A stretch of DNA of 64,000 bases from Sorex araneus (GCF_027595985.1 NC_073305.1:109636035-109700034), one strand, 5' to 3'; counted from the stretch's first letter, positions 1 to 12,239 are shown. Notes: generated by a model from the letters alone, not told the origin. Numbers and translations: made by a program.

Positions 1-1011
1 CTATTAGAATGAATATGTATGTAGGAAACCTTAGTTTTGTTGTTAACAAGCTAAAAAAAAAAAGTAGTTAATGAAAGATCCCTAATCAGATAATTAGTAT
101 AGCAGTCATCAAATCATGAAAGAATAACAAATGAAAAAGTAGATGTATGAGTTACAAAACAAAAACCAAGTCCACAGATAGTCAGAAAAGCAGCTCTGGC
201 AAGCCTAGAAAAATGTGACCTTGGGAAAGAAAATCAGAAAAGAAAAAGCAAAGCAGTGTGGCAGTGTTGAATGCTGAACTACACGTAATACAAAATATAG
301 ATAAACTTGAAGAGAATAATCACAAGTATTTTATTTTCCAAAGCAGAGTTTGTATGTCCTCCTCAGTAGGCTATTAATGAATAACTCAGGAGGTTGTTAA
401 TCTTAAAAGCACTCCGAAATTACATAACTGGGGCAGTAGGTTAAGTGTTTTGCTTTGGCCTTCATGCTTAATTATCGAAATCATTCTTCCTTAACCTCAC
501 TCTGCAGGTGGGAAAGCCTGCCGTACAGGGGCAAGAGAGGCTACACAAGTCACATGTGGTACATAGTGAGAGCAGGGGTGTTACCTGGCAGACTGCCTTT
601 GTGGCTACCCTTTCGGCCCCAAGGCATCCTATTTCATAGCACTAGATGCTATATATTCCCTGAAGGGATACAAAAATATTTGTTAAAGGCCGACATCCTG
701 ATTTTCTCTTTGAGAATTATAATCACTAGAGCAAAAGAATTCAGGCAATAAAAGATAATAAAAAGCAGGTGAAAGATGCAATTACCATTCCTCCTCTTTC
801 CTCTCCACAGTATCATTTTGCTTAGCCCTTCTATTCCCCCCCTTGTCATACTTACAGAATTGATCATGAAATCATCATCATAGTATTGCTGTTAGGACTT
901 ATATCAGTAATATACATAGATATCCTAATGTATCCCTCAATAAAATTCACCATTTTTATATACTTATACTGTTTGCACTGGTGTTGGTATAAGTTTTGGC
1001 AGAAAATATTT
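1..1011. other. Unique AT-rich DNA, no gene seen
   Basis: No recognisable repeat, splice-consistent exon or RNA gene. The reading frames present are short and without recognisable motifs. A short C-run lies at about 836-842. Confidence 0.5.
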
Positions 1012-1134
1012 TATTTTGGATTAGAGAGCCATACTCAGCCATGCTCAGGGCTAACTCCTGGCTCTGTTTCCAGGAATCACTCCTGAAGGGATAGGGGAAC
1101 CAAAATTGGATCCACTCTGTGATATCTCTCCAGC
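1012..1134 (-). mobile_element. SINE-A fragment, diverged
   Basis: Reverse copy of the SINE-A body (ATGCTCAGGGCTAACTCCTGG) running into a worn tRNA-like head that ends TCTCTCCAGC. Many substitutions imply an old insertion. Confidence 0.7.
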
Positions 1135-1721
1135 GCCTGGCAGAAAAGATTTTTGAGTATATAAAGGCAGATGTTTGTTTCTTTTCTTCTTGGTACTAAA
1201 GATATTAAAAAAAATGATGTGCTAAGATAGGTCAACAAGAATTACAAATTGAGGGCCTAATAATAATTAAAACCTGAGTTTTTAAATCAAATATGAAGAA
1301 GTATATCTAGTGTTCTTTTATTATTACATTTGTTTTCCTAATTCCCAGAAAATCTTTCAGAAGCTTCTCATCGTATAGAGGGCTCAATGCATTAGTCAAA
1401 CAATAAGAAATATAATTTTCATTCTAATAGTTAAAACAATAAGAAATATATTGAACTAAATCTTAATATACCTAAATCCAAATGTTGCCAATTTATCTCT
1501 TCTAAAATGAACATCTTAATTTATACCTAACCAGTGCTAGCTAGGCAAGGTTTTTAATATTTATTGCAAATGCATCTGAATTTAAAATTCAGCATCTGTG
1601 TACATTATCTACTGCCTGCATTACAATGTGAGGTGTGTATTCTCTCCTCTTTGTCTCTCTATCTTTTTCACTCTCCATACAGGTTTTTTAATGAAACTAA
1701 TTTATTTCACAAAAAAAAAAT
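1135..1721. other. Unique AT-rich DNA
   Basis: No supported gene. Contains two similar segments around AATAAGAAATATA at about 1405 and 1438, probably a small local duplication. Confidence 0.4.
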
Positions 1722-1964
1722 AGCACTGTGGCATCATCCCATTGTTCATCAATTTGCTCAAGCAGGCACCAGTAATATCTCCATTGTGAGATTTGTTGTT
1801 ACTGTTTTTGGCATATCAAATACGACATGGGTAGCTTGCCAGGCTCTGCCGTGAGGGCGGGACACTCTCCTTAGCTTGCCAGGCTCTCCTAGAGGGACAA
1901 AGGAATTGAACCCGGGTTGGCTATGTGTAAGGCAAATGTTCTACCCACTGTGCTATCACTCCAG
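1722..1964 (-). mobile_element. SINE-B, near full length
   Basis: Complete reverse-oriented SINE-B: the body end (CATCCCATTGTTCATC) at the left and the tRNA-like head ending CACTCCAG at the right. TSD TTCACAAAAAAA is seen at 1706 and again at 1965. Confidence 0.88.
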
Positions 1965-2117
1965 TTCACAAAAAAATAAATATATGAAAAACACAACACC
2001 CCTCTACTTTTTGTTAATTTTTACAATTTTTCCAAATCTGGAAATTATGGAAAATTAAGTATCTCTCTGTTCTGTAAGAGATTAAGAGACAATTTGTTAA
2101 GATTTACAATCAGTACC

Positions 2118-2325
2118 ACCTTCATCCCGTTGTTCATTAATTTACTTAAGCAGGAGCCAGTAATGTCTCCATTCATCCCAGCCCTGAGATTTTAGCAGCC
2201 TCTCCTTACTCATTTTTCCCAATGATTGGAGATTCTTTTCAGGGTCAGGGGAATGAGACCTGTTATTATTACTGTATTTGACATATGGAATACACCACAG
2301 GGAACTTTCCAGGCTCTTCCGTGAT
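2118..2325 (-). mobile_element. SINE-B-long fragment (extra internal block)
   Basis: Reverse-oriented B body without the tRNA head. The usual CTCCATTGTGAGAC is replaced by a block of about 80 bp (about 2171-2256) that contains GCCCTGAGATTTTAGCAGCC and CAATGATTGGAG. The same block is in the copy at 31628-31885, so it is a subfamily feature and not local noise. Confidence 0.8.
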
Positions 2326-2332
2326 CTTCCCT

Positions 2333-2835
2333 AGTACTACCAGGAGTAATCCCTGAGCACCACCCAAAATCCAAAACACACAGCTGGAACGATTATTACA
2401 GCAGGTAGGCCATCTGCCTTGCACATGGTTCAAGGACTGAGGTTCAAATCCTGGCAGCCCGTGATCCCTGTGGTCTGGATCTGGCACATAGTAAGGCTTT
2501 TCATTGCCTATACTGTGTGACCTGCAAATGTTATAAATATTCAAATGAGGGAGCTTGTGAGATAGCACAGCAGGCAATGCTCTTGCCTTGTACGCAGTCA
2601 ATGCAAATTAAACCCCGTTATCCTTAAGTGCAAAGCCCAGAGAAAGCCCCAAACACAGACAAGTGTGACCCAAAATCAAAACAGAAAAACATAGAGAAAA
2701 CATACACATTCTTTTGTCTTTAAACTTATTTTGGGGTCACTCCTATTAATAGTGAGTATCCATGTGGTGCCAGGGGTTGAACAAAGGACTCCCCATGCAA
2801 AGTACAGTCTCCAGCTCTTAAAGTCATCTTCCCAG
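2333..2835. mobile_element. Cluster of four worn SINE-A fragments
   Basis: Plus-strand SINE-A tail (about 2333-2378), plus-strand head (about 2381-2480, with GGTTCAAATCC as box B), a second plus-strand copy (about 2548-2685, ending GTGTGACCCAAAA) and a reverse body (about 2729-2835). All are strongly diverged; the boundaries are approximate. Confidence 0.6.
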
Positions 2836-3191
2836 TCAAAATTTCTTAGTCTTTAATTGAGAAACCATGATTGACAAAGTTACTCACGCCTGAGATTCAG
2901 GCATTATGATGGTCCAACACCACCTCATCAGTATCTACTTCCCTCCACCAAAATTTACAATATCAAATATTTTCCTAGAGTTTTATTGGACTTTAAAATC
3001 TTTAGTTGTATGTTGTTTCCATATTTTTCAATATATAATGACAATGTATTTCCTAAGTTCTGACAATTTAAAAACATACCTTCAAGTATAAATTGTAGCT
3101 AGACTTAAATCACATGGAGATGTGAATATGTTATTGCCTCTCTGTAGGAGAAAAGAAAAAACCAAAGTATAGTAGAATTAAGCAATTTTTT
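2836..3191. other. Unique DNA, no gene seen
   Basis: No repeat or exon recognised. The stretch ends in the left TSD of the next SINE-B. Confidence 0.4.
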
Positions 3192-3425
3192 CTGTCACTG
3201 TCGTTGTCATTGTCACTGTCATCCTGTTGCTCATCGATTTGCTTGAGCGGGCACCAGTAACATCTCCATTTTGAGACTTGTTACTGTTTTTGGCATATCG
3301 AATACGACATGGGTAGCTTGTCAGGCTCTGATAAGCTTGCCGGGCTCTCCGAGAGGGGTGGCGGAATCAAACTCTGGTCAGCTATGTGCAAGGCAAATGT
3401 TCTACCACTGTGCTATCACTCCAGC
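3192..3425 (-). mobile_element. SINE-B with internal deletion
   Basis: Reverse SINE-B with TSD AGCAATTTTTT at 3181-3191 and 3426-3436. The tail shows a GTCACTGTC/GTCATTGTC microrepeat. The segment between the two GGCAAGCTAC motifs is shortened. Confidence 0.9.
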
Positions 3426-3600
3426 AGCAATTTTTTAGGATTCAAAGAATGCAAATCATTTAGAATTTTTTTTAGATTTCAAATTAAATAGTCCAATTTT
3501 CTAACTATTAGCATCTTTCTTTTTCAAAGTTAAATTTTCTTTTTGCAGACAGACATACTTTGAAGGTAAATTATTATCAAATATAAGAACACTGAGTCCT

Positions 3601-3777
3601 GGGGCTGGAGTGATAGCATAGCGGGTAGGGCGTTTGCCTTGCACGCGGCCGACCCGGGTTCAAATCCCAGCATCCCATATGGTCCCCTGAGCACCGCCAG
3701 GAGTAATTCCTGAGTGCAGAGCCAGGAGTAACCCCTGTGCATCTCCAGGTGTGACCCAAAAACCAAAAAAAAAAAAA
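3601..3777 (+). mobile_element. SINE-A, full length, young
   Basis: A near-consensus copy and a good type for SINE-A: head GGGGCTGGAGTGATAGCA, box B GGTTCAAATCC, body CCCATATGGTCCCCTGAGC, and end GTGTGACCC followed by an A-rich tail. A perfect 16-bp TSD (AAGAACACTGAGTCCT) lies at 3585-3600 and 3778-3793. Confidence 0.95.
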
Positions 3778-3793
3778 AAGAACACTGAGTCCT

Positions 3794-4279
3794 AGTTCAC
3801 ATTAGAGTTATTCTCTAGGTCACAATTTGTTTTCCTCTTACCTCTTAAATTCTAATGTTACTGTGAAAATCATAGGTTTTCTCTTGCTTCTATGAGACAA
3901 TGTGAGTTGCTGTTTTTATTTATAGCTAAATTATTTAAAACCATCTCCCTCTTGTGCAGGAATTCAGCCATACAAAGCCAAAAAGAGTTTGTCACACAAA
4001 GAGGATGTTTCTAGTTCCAGAGGTAGTAGTAGCCTTTGAGTAGTCAGGTGGTGTAACAGTGTCTAACTCAAGTGTAACTTCTTGAACTAAGGTGTGATTT
4101 TAAGTATAAGTGTTTGCCTGAAGCGGTCCTTCCAGAAAAATTTACTATAGAGTATATCTTATTGGAAGAATAGGCTTTTGGGTCAAGTTTCTGATCAACA
4201 TAATGTTTCTTAAAGAAATGTTGCACAATAATTAAAATGATAAACTCTAAAATGAGATTTGAGTTGAAATATCCATTTT
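3794..4279. other. Unique DNA, no gene seen
   Basis: No repeat or splice-consistent exon recognised. Confidence 0.4.
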
Positions 4280-4440
4280 TGGGAGCCAAAAGGATAATAC
4301 AGTAGTCAGGCATTTGCCAGGGTTCTATCCTCAGCACCCATTATGACCTCCCAAGCACCAACAGGAGTTCCCCCTGAGCACAGAGCCAGGAATCAACCTG
4401 AGCACAACTGGGTATGAACCCTGAATGCAAAAATAAGTAA
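4280..4440 (+). mobile_element. SINE-A, diverged
   Basis: Plus-strand copy with a shortened head (GGGAGCCAAAAGGATAATAC), the body motif CCTGAGCACAGAGCCAGG and an AAATAAATAAAT tail. Confidence 0.75.
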
Positions 4441-5335
4441 ATAAATAATAAATTTAGAAGGGATATACTGATTCCTTTATTTTGTGTGTCACTGCATTTC
4501 TAAATTATTTCTTTTAAAAGTATTGTGAGTCATTGTTAGGATTCTAATAGTTTTGTATGTCAAATGTATAATATGCCTATAGTAAATATAAATAATAGCT
4601 CTGTTCATACTTAGCTCTATGTTCAAAATCTCACTTTTCTATCACTTATTCTTTCTAGTCAGACAAGTTAAAACTGTCTGCTAGTACATTATAAGGCTTA
4701 GAGAAAACTATTTACAAAAGTAAAGTTGCTACCTATGTGTTTTGAAAATCATCCCAAATTCAGTTACTATGTTTGCTTTCTTTTTGAATGAAAGAACTTA
4801 GGTTTAACATTAACAAGATTTAAAATGAAAATTTAGTCTCCTCTCATCTAGGTTCAGAAGACAAAATAACTTATTTACAGGTAGAAGTCACAACTATAAA
4901 AATTTTGAGAAGATATATTTATGATCATGGTAACCAAAGATAAATATAAATTCGATAAAAGTTGAAATATGGAATTAATTTTATAGGAAGACAAGAACTT
5001 TTACTCTATTTACTCCTGTGTTTTAATGTGAAATCAAATCCATCAAAATTGTTCTCATAAAACCTTAGCTTGGGAATAATATGTCTCTTAAGAAAATATT
5101 ATGGATTCACAAAATTCCTTTATTTATTTATCGAACATTTGCTGCCACGTACTATACTTTATGGAGAGAGAAAATATAATAAAAACTATAAAGTTTCTGT
5201 CTTCTGAGAAGATTTCCTCTGATAAGGAGCATAAAGTATGCAACAAAAATTACTATAATTAAATGCAGACGGAAATAGATTTTTATATGGTTTGAGACAT
5301 TAGTCTTAAACTTTGATATATTTTTCATCCTTTAA
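4441..5335. other. Mostly unique AT-rich DNA, with one weak old repeat
   Basis: About 5105-5215 (TTTATTTATCGAACATTTGCTG) resembles the widespread ancient mammalian repeat that reads TATTTATTGAGCACCTACTATG; I do not name the family. Otherwise nothing is supported. Confidence 0.35.
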
Positions 5336-5425
5336 CCAAAAACAGTAACAAGTCTCACATTGGAGACTTTACTGGTGCCCGCTTGAACAAATCGATGAGC
5401 AACGCGATGACAGTGATAGTGATAA
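5336..5425 (+). mobile_element. SINE-B 3' fragment
   Basis: Only the last 90 bp of the B body (CAAAAACAGTAACAAGTCTC to ATGACAGTGATAG); the head is absent, so this is 5' truncated. Confidence 0.8.
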
Positions 5426-6032
5426 CATTGGATAGGCAAAAGTCACTGTTTTTGCTATGCACTTTAATCCCATTTTTTGTTGTCTTTTTACATTATGTTT
5501 GCTTTCTATGAAAGCGCTAAGTTTGCTCGTCCTTTTCCTGAAGGTTCCCGTCATTTCCTCCAAGACATGGAACACAGATTTCAAGAGGATGAGAGATACA
5601 GCTTGTCAATCCAAGGAGAGTATATTTGATCTTGATCACTTCCTAAGAGAGGTGAACTCTAATGAGATTTATGCAGAGAACGATTTTTGAACAAGTCAGA
5701 AAAGATACCTGTAGTACCAGAAGAAATTACGGGTAGAAATCAGAGGATTAATCAAAGAAAGTCATATTAAATAAGGGGAAATGGGAGTCAGCATTAAAGG
5801 GAAACCAAGAGGTCACCTTCCTTGCTACTATGTTACTTTATCCAATTGTTTATAGGCCAGAAATTAACAGCAGCTTTTGCAGAAAGTAATGCTTATTATT
5901 AACAGGGAAGCCTATGAGGCACCACATTGTGGTCTCTTAGGGTCTTTCTTTGACTTTTCAAATCTTGAGACTGACATTCACAATTTATTGTTTATTTTTT
6001 CTCCTTAAGGAATTCCCCAATCTGAGCGAGGT
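5426..6032. other. Unique DNA; short open frame, not a supported gene
   Basis: A 77-codon frame (5457-5690, plus) overlaps SINE-adjacent sequence and has no recognisable motif. No gene is called. Confidence 0.35.
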
Positions 6033-6277
6033 CACTGTCACTGTCATCCCGTTGCTCATCGATTTGTTCAAGCGGGCACCAGTAACGTCTCTCATTGTGA
6101 GACTTATTGTTACTGTTTTTGGCATATCCAATAAGCCACGGGTAGCTTGCCAGGCTCTACTATGCAGGCGCAATACTCTCAGGAGCTTGCCAGGCTCTCC
6201 GAGAGGGGCTGAAGAATCAAACACGGGTTGGCCGCATGAAAGGCTAACGCCCTACCACTGTGATATCGCTCCAGCCC
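6033..6277 (-). mobile_element. SINE-B, near full length
   Basis: Reverse SINE-B from GTCACTGTCATCCCG to the head end CGCTCCAGCCC. TSD CTGAGCGAGGT/CTGAGCAAGGT at 6022-6032 and 6278-6288 (one mismatch). Confidence 0.9.
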
Positions 6278-8276
6278 CTGAGCAAGGTAATGGTAGATAA
6301 TATAGATTCATCTCTTTCTCTCTATGGAAAAGGTCTTTTTCTTCCCTTTTACGTGTTTTCTTCCTACAGTCTTTTTTTTTTCCTGTGCTCTCCTATGTTA
6401 TGGAAACCAAGAAAACATAGAACAGAGCTATAAGGGACCAGAAATGTGTGGTATAATCTTCAGGAATGCACTTTGCAGCCTGCCTCATCAGGAGATAACT
6501 TTTCCCGGTGGCTGAGGATACTGACCGAAGGCAATCATCAACCCTATTTAAGCACTGCCTTAACTTTAATAATAATAAAAATAATAGGAAAGAAAAAAGC
6601 TTTGTTTATAGCTTCTCCTCTGTGCAGAAATATATCCCATTAATAACAAATCATCCCTACTCAAGAAAATCCTTAAGGGCCACCCCAATTCCAAGATTTC
6701 CAGGAGGTCAGTGGAAGACTAATGGGAACTGCATTCTAGGTCAACTTCATGGAAACTGCATTCTAGGTCAACTTCTGCTTAATTCTGCTTTCTCTTATCC
6801 CTTGAAAACCCAAAAGTACACCTTAAATTTTTATTCTTTTCTATTTTTAAGTGAAAATGACTTTTACTTCAGAAACTGTACAAAAACAAATAACAAGCTA
6901 GATTTACGTACAGGGCTGCTGTTTGCCAACATTTACTCAATAGCCACTTTAATAAATGATTAGCTTTGGGTATATTAGTAAAAGGAGCTTATGTCATGTG
7001 ATGCCCATTTCTAAACTTAGTTTTTAAATTAAAAATGTTGGCATTTAAAGTCTTTGGTGGTCAAATTATTAAAACTGGAAACAGAAATATTCAACAAAAT
7101 TGTTCACAGGAATAAAACCACTTCCCTTGTCCATGCTGAATTTTTTCATGAACTAAATGGGGGACTTTATTGGTTGAGGACCAAATATTCTTGGAGTGAC
7201 ATTAAAAGTTACTGGGCATAATAAAGCATCAACAATTAGATCTGATGGTTTGGAATTGTAATAGAGTAGTCACCTATAATTTTCTCACTTGCAGTTTTGC
7301 AAAATCTGGCAGCTATCTTTGCAGGGAGAAAGGCACAATATCACATTCATAATTTGTACTGTAAAAAGAAGCTATATGAAAATGACTTGCTTCATCCATT
7401 CATGAAGAAATCTTGTAGCTATTCAGATATTTTTACCACTAGCCAAACTTGTCACTGTCTTGTTCTTCAATGAGTCTTGTGATAAAATTGGACATTATAT
7501 CTGAGAACTCTGCCTTCCATCTTAGGCCATAAAGGAACCAGCAACTGGGATTAACTGCTTAAGGACTGACTACATGAGAATGTATGTGGAATGACTTGAG
7601 AGTGATAACTGAAGAGCTCAGAAAAGTTACCCAGATGGAACTATCTTCACTTTGATTTTTGTCCAACTTCTGCTCAGACTTTGGTATACGAATAGGAAAT
7701 TTTTCTTATTGACTTATTTGCCACTAATGTTTAAACAAAGTCAGCCTTGTATAAAAATAGACAACAGTTTTCAAATTCTAATTAACTTCATCTTAAATTA
7801 CTTATTTTTTCTACAGAACACAGAAGTTCAACTATTGCTTTCTAAATTAGATTGAAGTTTCCCAGAGGAGAGTGTTTATAATAGAAATATTATGTAATTT
7901 ATGCTTTCTTCTTTCCCAGCTTCTCTCTTGCAGCTGTTCTCTTTTTTTTTTTTTTTGAGAGGAATTTGCTGATAATCCTAGAGTAATAACCTGGATCAGA
8001 GTAGGTCTTACATTTTCTAACCATAAACACTATCAGTCCTAGTAAGAAAATCATTGCCATAAAGACTGTGGTTAAACTATAACATGATACAATTCAAAAG
8101 AGGTGGGTAACTGTAGTTCACACAGTTTTTTTTTTATTGAAGGGTTTTAGGCAGAGGTCACAATGGAGTGAACCAGTGTGGTTTCTAACAAGCTTTCTCT
8201 AACTTCTAGTACAAAGTTTTAGAATACGAACCTATTCTTTTAATCAGCTTCTCATCCCTCTAAAATTATCTCATTT
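6278..8276. other. 2 kb of mostly unique DNA with a small tandem repeat
   Basis: The longest stretch here without a recognised transposon. It contains a 27-bp tandem pair at 6723-6776 (GAACTGCATTCTAGGTCAAC twice). A 151-codon frame spans it (6508-6963), but the repeat and low-complexity composition argue against coding. No exon is supported. Confidence 0.4.
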
Positions 8277-8457
8277 GGGGCTGGAGCAATAGTACAGCAG
8301 GTAGGGTGTTTGCCTTGCACGTGGCTGGCCCAGGTTCGATTCCCAGCATCCCATATGGTCCACTGAGCACCGCCAGGGGTGATTCCTGAGTGCAGAGCCA
8401 GGAGTAACCCTTGTGGATCACCAGGTGTGACCCCAAAAGCAAAAATAAATAAATAAA
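8277..8457 (+). mobile_element. SINE-A, full length
   Basis: Near-consensus head (GGGGCTGGAGCAATAGTACA), box B GGTTCGATTCC, body and AAATAAATAAAT tail. A 15-bp TSD, TAAAATTATCTCATT/TAAAATTATCTTATT, flanks it. Confidence 0.93.
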
Positions 8458-9324
8458 TAAAATTATCTTATTCAATTTTCCTTTGGGTTGCCTGGTCAGC
8501 TAGTCATACTACATAAATTGTTTTAAAAAATAATAAAAACAACATGAAAAATATCAAGCTATAAAATTTAATGTTAAATATAAGAGGAAATGAGTTCACA
8601 GAGTAACCTTGGTCCAAGTGGTGTTATTCAACCTTTATCTAACCGTGGCCCCTTTTTGACCTTGTTTCCTTTTTACATCCCTACTTGTTCTACCAACTAG
8701 CCCCCTGATTTTAGGTTCTGACCCTATATTTATGTGATTTTTTTACCTCCTCACCCTTAGGAATATTCTAGAGGGCTATAGGGGACCATATGATCCTTGA
8801 CTCAGAAGTGCTGGGTTCAAGGAAAAAAGTCAGAGGCTTCTGAGTTCTGGGTAAACTTTTTTCTATATCCTTAAAGGAGCATATTATTCTGTGTGGCAGA
8901 CTTTACTAGGCATTACCTTCTACTCTTCTTTTTTACTGATAGAAAATTATTTTTAAGGGACGCAAGTATGGCTAGGATAAGCACTCACGTTGTCGTTGTT
9001 GTTGTGGTGGTGGTGGTGGTAGTGTTATTATTATTACTATTACACCCAGTACTTTCTAGTTTCCCTTAGAGGTTAACAATTCATTTGGATACAGTTCTGT
9101 CCATTGACTTATAGTACTGGTCAACTAGGCAGATTCATGTGAAATGTTCAAAATTTGGACATGGTGCCTCTTTCCCTTTTCCTCTTTTTAAAGGCACTAT
9201 GTTTGGAAGTAGAAGAGCCAAGATAAAATCATGAGGAAGAAAGACTGAGCTAACAAGGAAAGATGAAGTCTAGTTCATTTCTCCACTGCTTCTTTGTTCA
9301 TGAGAAAAGTTCCTATGTTTTAGT
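8458..9324. other. Unique DNA with a GTT/GGT simple repeat
   Basis: At 8991-9046 an imperfect GTT/GTG/GGT/ATT trinucleotide tract. No gene seen. Confidence 0.5.
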
Positions 9325-9465
9325 CACTATTATTTTGCTAATTTTACACTCATCTCTACAAGTGAGGAATCTGAGACTTCACTTATCAAAGTTACATAGC
9401 TGATCTGTTGTAGAGCCATGATTCAAACCTGTATCTGATTCCCAGGATCCCACTTTACTTCCACT
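9325..9465 (-). mobile_element. MIR, ancient SINE
   Basis: Reverse MIR core: AGTGAGGAATCTGAGAC, then TTACATAGCTGATC, then AGAGCCATGATTCAAACC. This matches the conserved MIR reading (GAGGAAACTGAGGC, TCACACAGCT, GAACCC) with many changes. Confidence 0.7.
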
Positions 9466-9552
9466 TCGTCTTGGTCTTTGCTTCCTCAGTTAAGTACTAA
9501 AAGGTATGGTATTTTTCATAGGCCCAAGTATTTTTGTCTTTTTGTTTTGGAT

Positions 9553-9888
9553 TTTATTTTATTTTATTTTGTTTTAATCCCACACCCAGCTGTGCTCAGG
9601 GCTTACTTCCAGCTCTGTGGCCAGGGATCACTCTTCACATGGGTTAGGGGACCAGGTAGAGTGTCATGGATCAAACCCTTGTGGGCTATGTGCAAGGTAA
9701 GCATTCTACTCACTGTTCTATGTCTCCCACCCCTATTTTTTTTTCTGGTTGGTTTGGGATCATATCTGGCAGTGCACAGGGCTTATTCCTAGCTCTGTAC
9801 TCAGGAATTACTCTTGGTGGGACTATATGTGACACTAGGATTAAACCTGGTTAGACCTCACAAGGCAAGCACTCTACCCATTACACAA
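9553..9888 (-). mobile_element. Two reverse SINE-A copies in tandem
   Basis: One copy at about 9553-9733 with an ATTTT-rich tail at its left, and a second at about 9735-9888. Both read GTGCTCAGGGCTTA/GTGCACAGGGCTTA and end in worn heads. The second may have inserted at the head end of the first. Confidence 0.75.
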
Positions 9889-10707
9889 AAAACTTCTTTA
9901 AAAAGATTCCATTCACAATGTTAAATGACAAAATTTGTCTCTTGTCTGATCTTCTGAACCAGGAGTTAGTTCAGAGGCTTTCTGCCACTTTGCATTGAAA
10001 GACCATAGAAACTTCAGGGCAAACTTCATAACAAAGAGGACATTCAAACTGGACCTGTAGACAGTTGGGGATTTTGATGACTGAAAGGAAAGGCAGCAAT
10101 GAGAAACCTTTGAGTAAAAGCATGGAGAAGGTCAACTTCAGTTTGCTAGCAACAAAGAGTGTATGAAGGAGTCTTTTTATGAGAGAATTATTTCCTTTTT
10201 AAATAAGCCTTATTTTGGATGCTTTTTCTCATCAAGGGGGAATATATTTTTAGTGCAATAGCAGAAGCCCAATGCCATTCAGGAGCAAAGAAAATTAAAT
10301 ATGAAAACAGATCGTATCAACAGCTGCTAGCCCTAGAAGAATTGTATTTCCTTTTAATTACAAAGAATTATTAGCCTACTGCAAGTCTGTCCTCCCTTAA
10401 TACATACTTACACGTTCATTGTATCTGTGTTGAGAATATATATTCTGTTCTTGAACATTCAAAATCAAGTTATTCTTTTAACAAATAATAAGGGGAGATG
10501 GATCACTTGTTTTATAATTTTGTTTTATTTTAACTCTAAGCATCTTGCTATTTTTACATTTCTTTGATTATATTATCGAAACTTGTCCTTCGATGAGAAT
10601 TTTTGAAACATGTGACATTTAATTTCTCAGATGGAAATACATTGCTTCAATATAATTAGATAGTTAGAAGAAGTGACAATTCAAATTCAGTCAAAAGAAG
10701 TGATATA
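9889..10707. other. Unique DNA, no gene seen
   Basis: No recognised repeat or exon. The stretch ends at the left TSD of the next SINE. Confidence 0.4.
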
Positions 10708-10875
10708 GGGGAACTGGAACGACAATATAGCTGGGAGGGTACTTGCCTTGCTTACTGTCAACCAGGATAGATCCCTGGCATTCCATATGGGCCCTCAAGA
10801 CCTGCCAGGTGTAATTCCTTAAGTGCAGAATCAAGATAAAGCCCTGAGCACCACCCAGTGTGGCCCCAAAAAACA

Positions 10876-10919
<44 letters not shown>
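10708..10919 (+). mobile_element. SINE-A with (GA)n tail
   Basis: Diverged plus-strand SINE-A whose 3' tail has become a pure GA run. TSD AGAAGTGATATA/AGAAGTGACATA at 10696-10707 and 10920-10931 puts the microsatellite inside the element. Confidence 0.85.

Positions 10920-10920
<1 letters not shown>
10882..10920. repeat. (GA)n microsatellite
   Basis: About 19 uninterrupted GA units at the SINE tail, likely to vary in length. Confidence 0.95.
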
Positions 10921-10925
<5 letters not shown>

Positions 10926-10931
10926 GACATA

Positions 10932-11134
10932 AGGACAAGAACAGTGATAGAGAATCTTTAGCACTTTAGTGGTGGAGAAGGTACAGTAACTTAGTATGCC
11001 AAACATAAGCATTAACAAGATTGTAATAATATGATATCAATAATATTTTTCAATTATCTTCAAATATGAAAAATGATTAACTATAGATTCCCTTAATCAT
11101 GCTAAAAATTTTACAGTACCTATAATTTCCTATT
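10932..11134. other. AT-rich DNA with a possible old L1 remnant
   Basis: The segment ACAGTAACTTAGTATGCCAA resembles 13010-13045 (AACTGTAACTTAGTACATCA), so both may derive from the 3' part of the same old L1-type element. Confidence 0.35.
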
Positions 11135-11830
11135 ATACTTTTTTTTTACTTTTTAATTGGATCACTGTGAGTTAGACCTTTACAAAGCTGTTTATGATTA
11201 GAGTTACATCACATGGTAATACAGCACCCATCCTTCCACCAGTGTACATTTCCTAGCACCAGTGTCAGGTTCCCTCCTATCACCCTCCACCCCTCACCAC
11301 CTGCCTGCCTTTATGGCAGGCTCTTTTTTTCTCTCTCCCTGTTCCTCTCCCTCCTTTTTGGGCATTGTGGTTTGCAGTATTGATATTGAAATTTATCAAG
11401 AATATGCCTTTACCTAATTTTAACACTCAGATCTTGTCCAGCATGATCATTCCATGCTAGTATTGTCATACTGTCTCTTCTCTACCTTACCTACTCTCAG
11501 GCCCACACACACTTGTGGTTAGTTCCAACCATTAACCAATTCCTCCTAGCCCCTGTTTTCCCTGGTTATGGATATTAGTCTTCTTACTATATATTATTTT
11601 TATATACCACAAATGAATGCCATCATTCTATGTGTCTCTCTCCTTTTGATTCATTGCAATCAGCATGATGCTCTCCATACCCATCCATTTATAGGCAAAA
11701 TTCATTACTTCATTTTTCCTAACAGCTGCATAGTATTCCATTGTGTAAATGTGCCATAGTTTCTTTATCCATTCGTCTGTTCTTGGGCACTCAGGTTGTT
11801 TCCAGATTCTGGCTATGGTGAATTCCTGTT
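11135..11830 (-). mobile_element. LINE-1 3' end, ORF2 tail plus 3' UTR
   Basis: Reverse copy, 5' truncated. Left part: 3' UTR motifs shared with other loci in this window (TTACAAAGCTGTTTATGATT, CACCAGTGTACATTTCC). Right part: the ORF2 C-terminal region, recognisable by AGTATTCCATTGTGTA and GTTGTTTCCAGATTCTGGC. Not intact. Confidence 0.88.
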
Positions 11831-12006
11831 AAACTTTTTCAAACAAATTTACCAACTAGCCACAGTGTCACTGTGAAGGTTGAATATAATTACCCACAAT
11901 TTGACTTTTTTTTTTAAGGTTTTTACTTTGCTCTCTTCAACACCTACTGCAGAACCATCTGCTTTCCCTTCCTGTCTCCTCTCTTCTCAGCCAGGTCAAA
12001 CCAGGT

Positions 12007-12182
12007 CCTTCTGGGACCAGAACAGAACCAGTACAGCTGGTGAGGTACTTGCCTTGCACACGGCTGGCCAGAGCTCAATCCTCAGCACCATATACTGTCT
12101 CCTGGGTAATGCCAGGAGTGATGCCTGAAAGCAGAGCCAGGAGTAAGATCTGAGCACTGCCAGGTATGGCCCCCAAACAAAA
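12007..12182 (+). mobile_element. SINE-A, diverged
   Basis: Plus-strand copy with TSD TCAAACCAGGT at 11996-12006 and 12183-12193; the body motif GAGCCAGGAGTAAG is clear. Confidence 0.88.
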
Positions 12183-12239
12183 TCAAACCAGGTTATTTTC
12201 CATACCAGCCTACTTACCATCTCCTTGATTCACCAATCA

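Noticed and set aside
3601-3675. tRNA genes at SINE heads
   Set aside because: The heads have A- and B-box-like sequence but no complete cloverleaf, and each is fused to a SINE body with a TSD around the whole unit.
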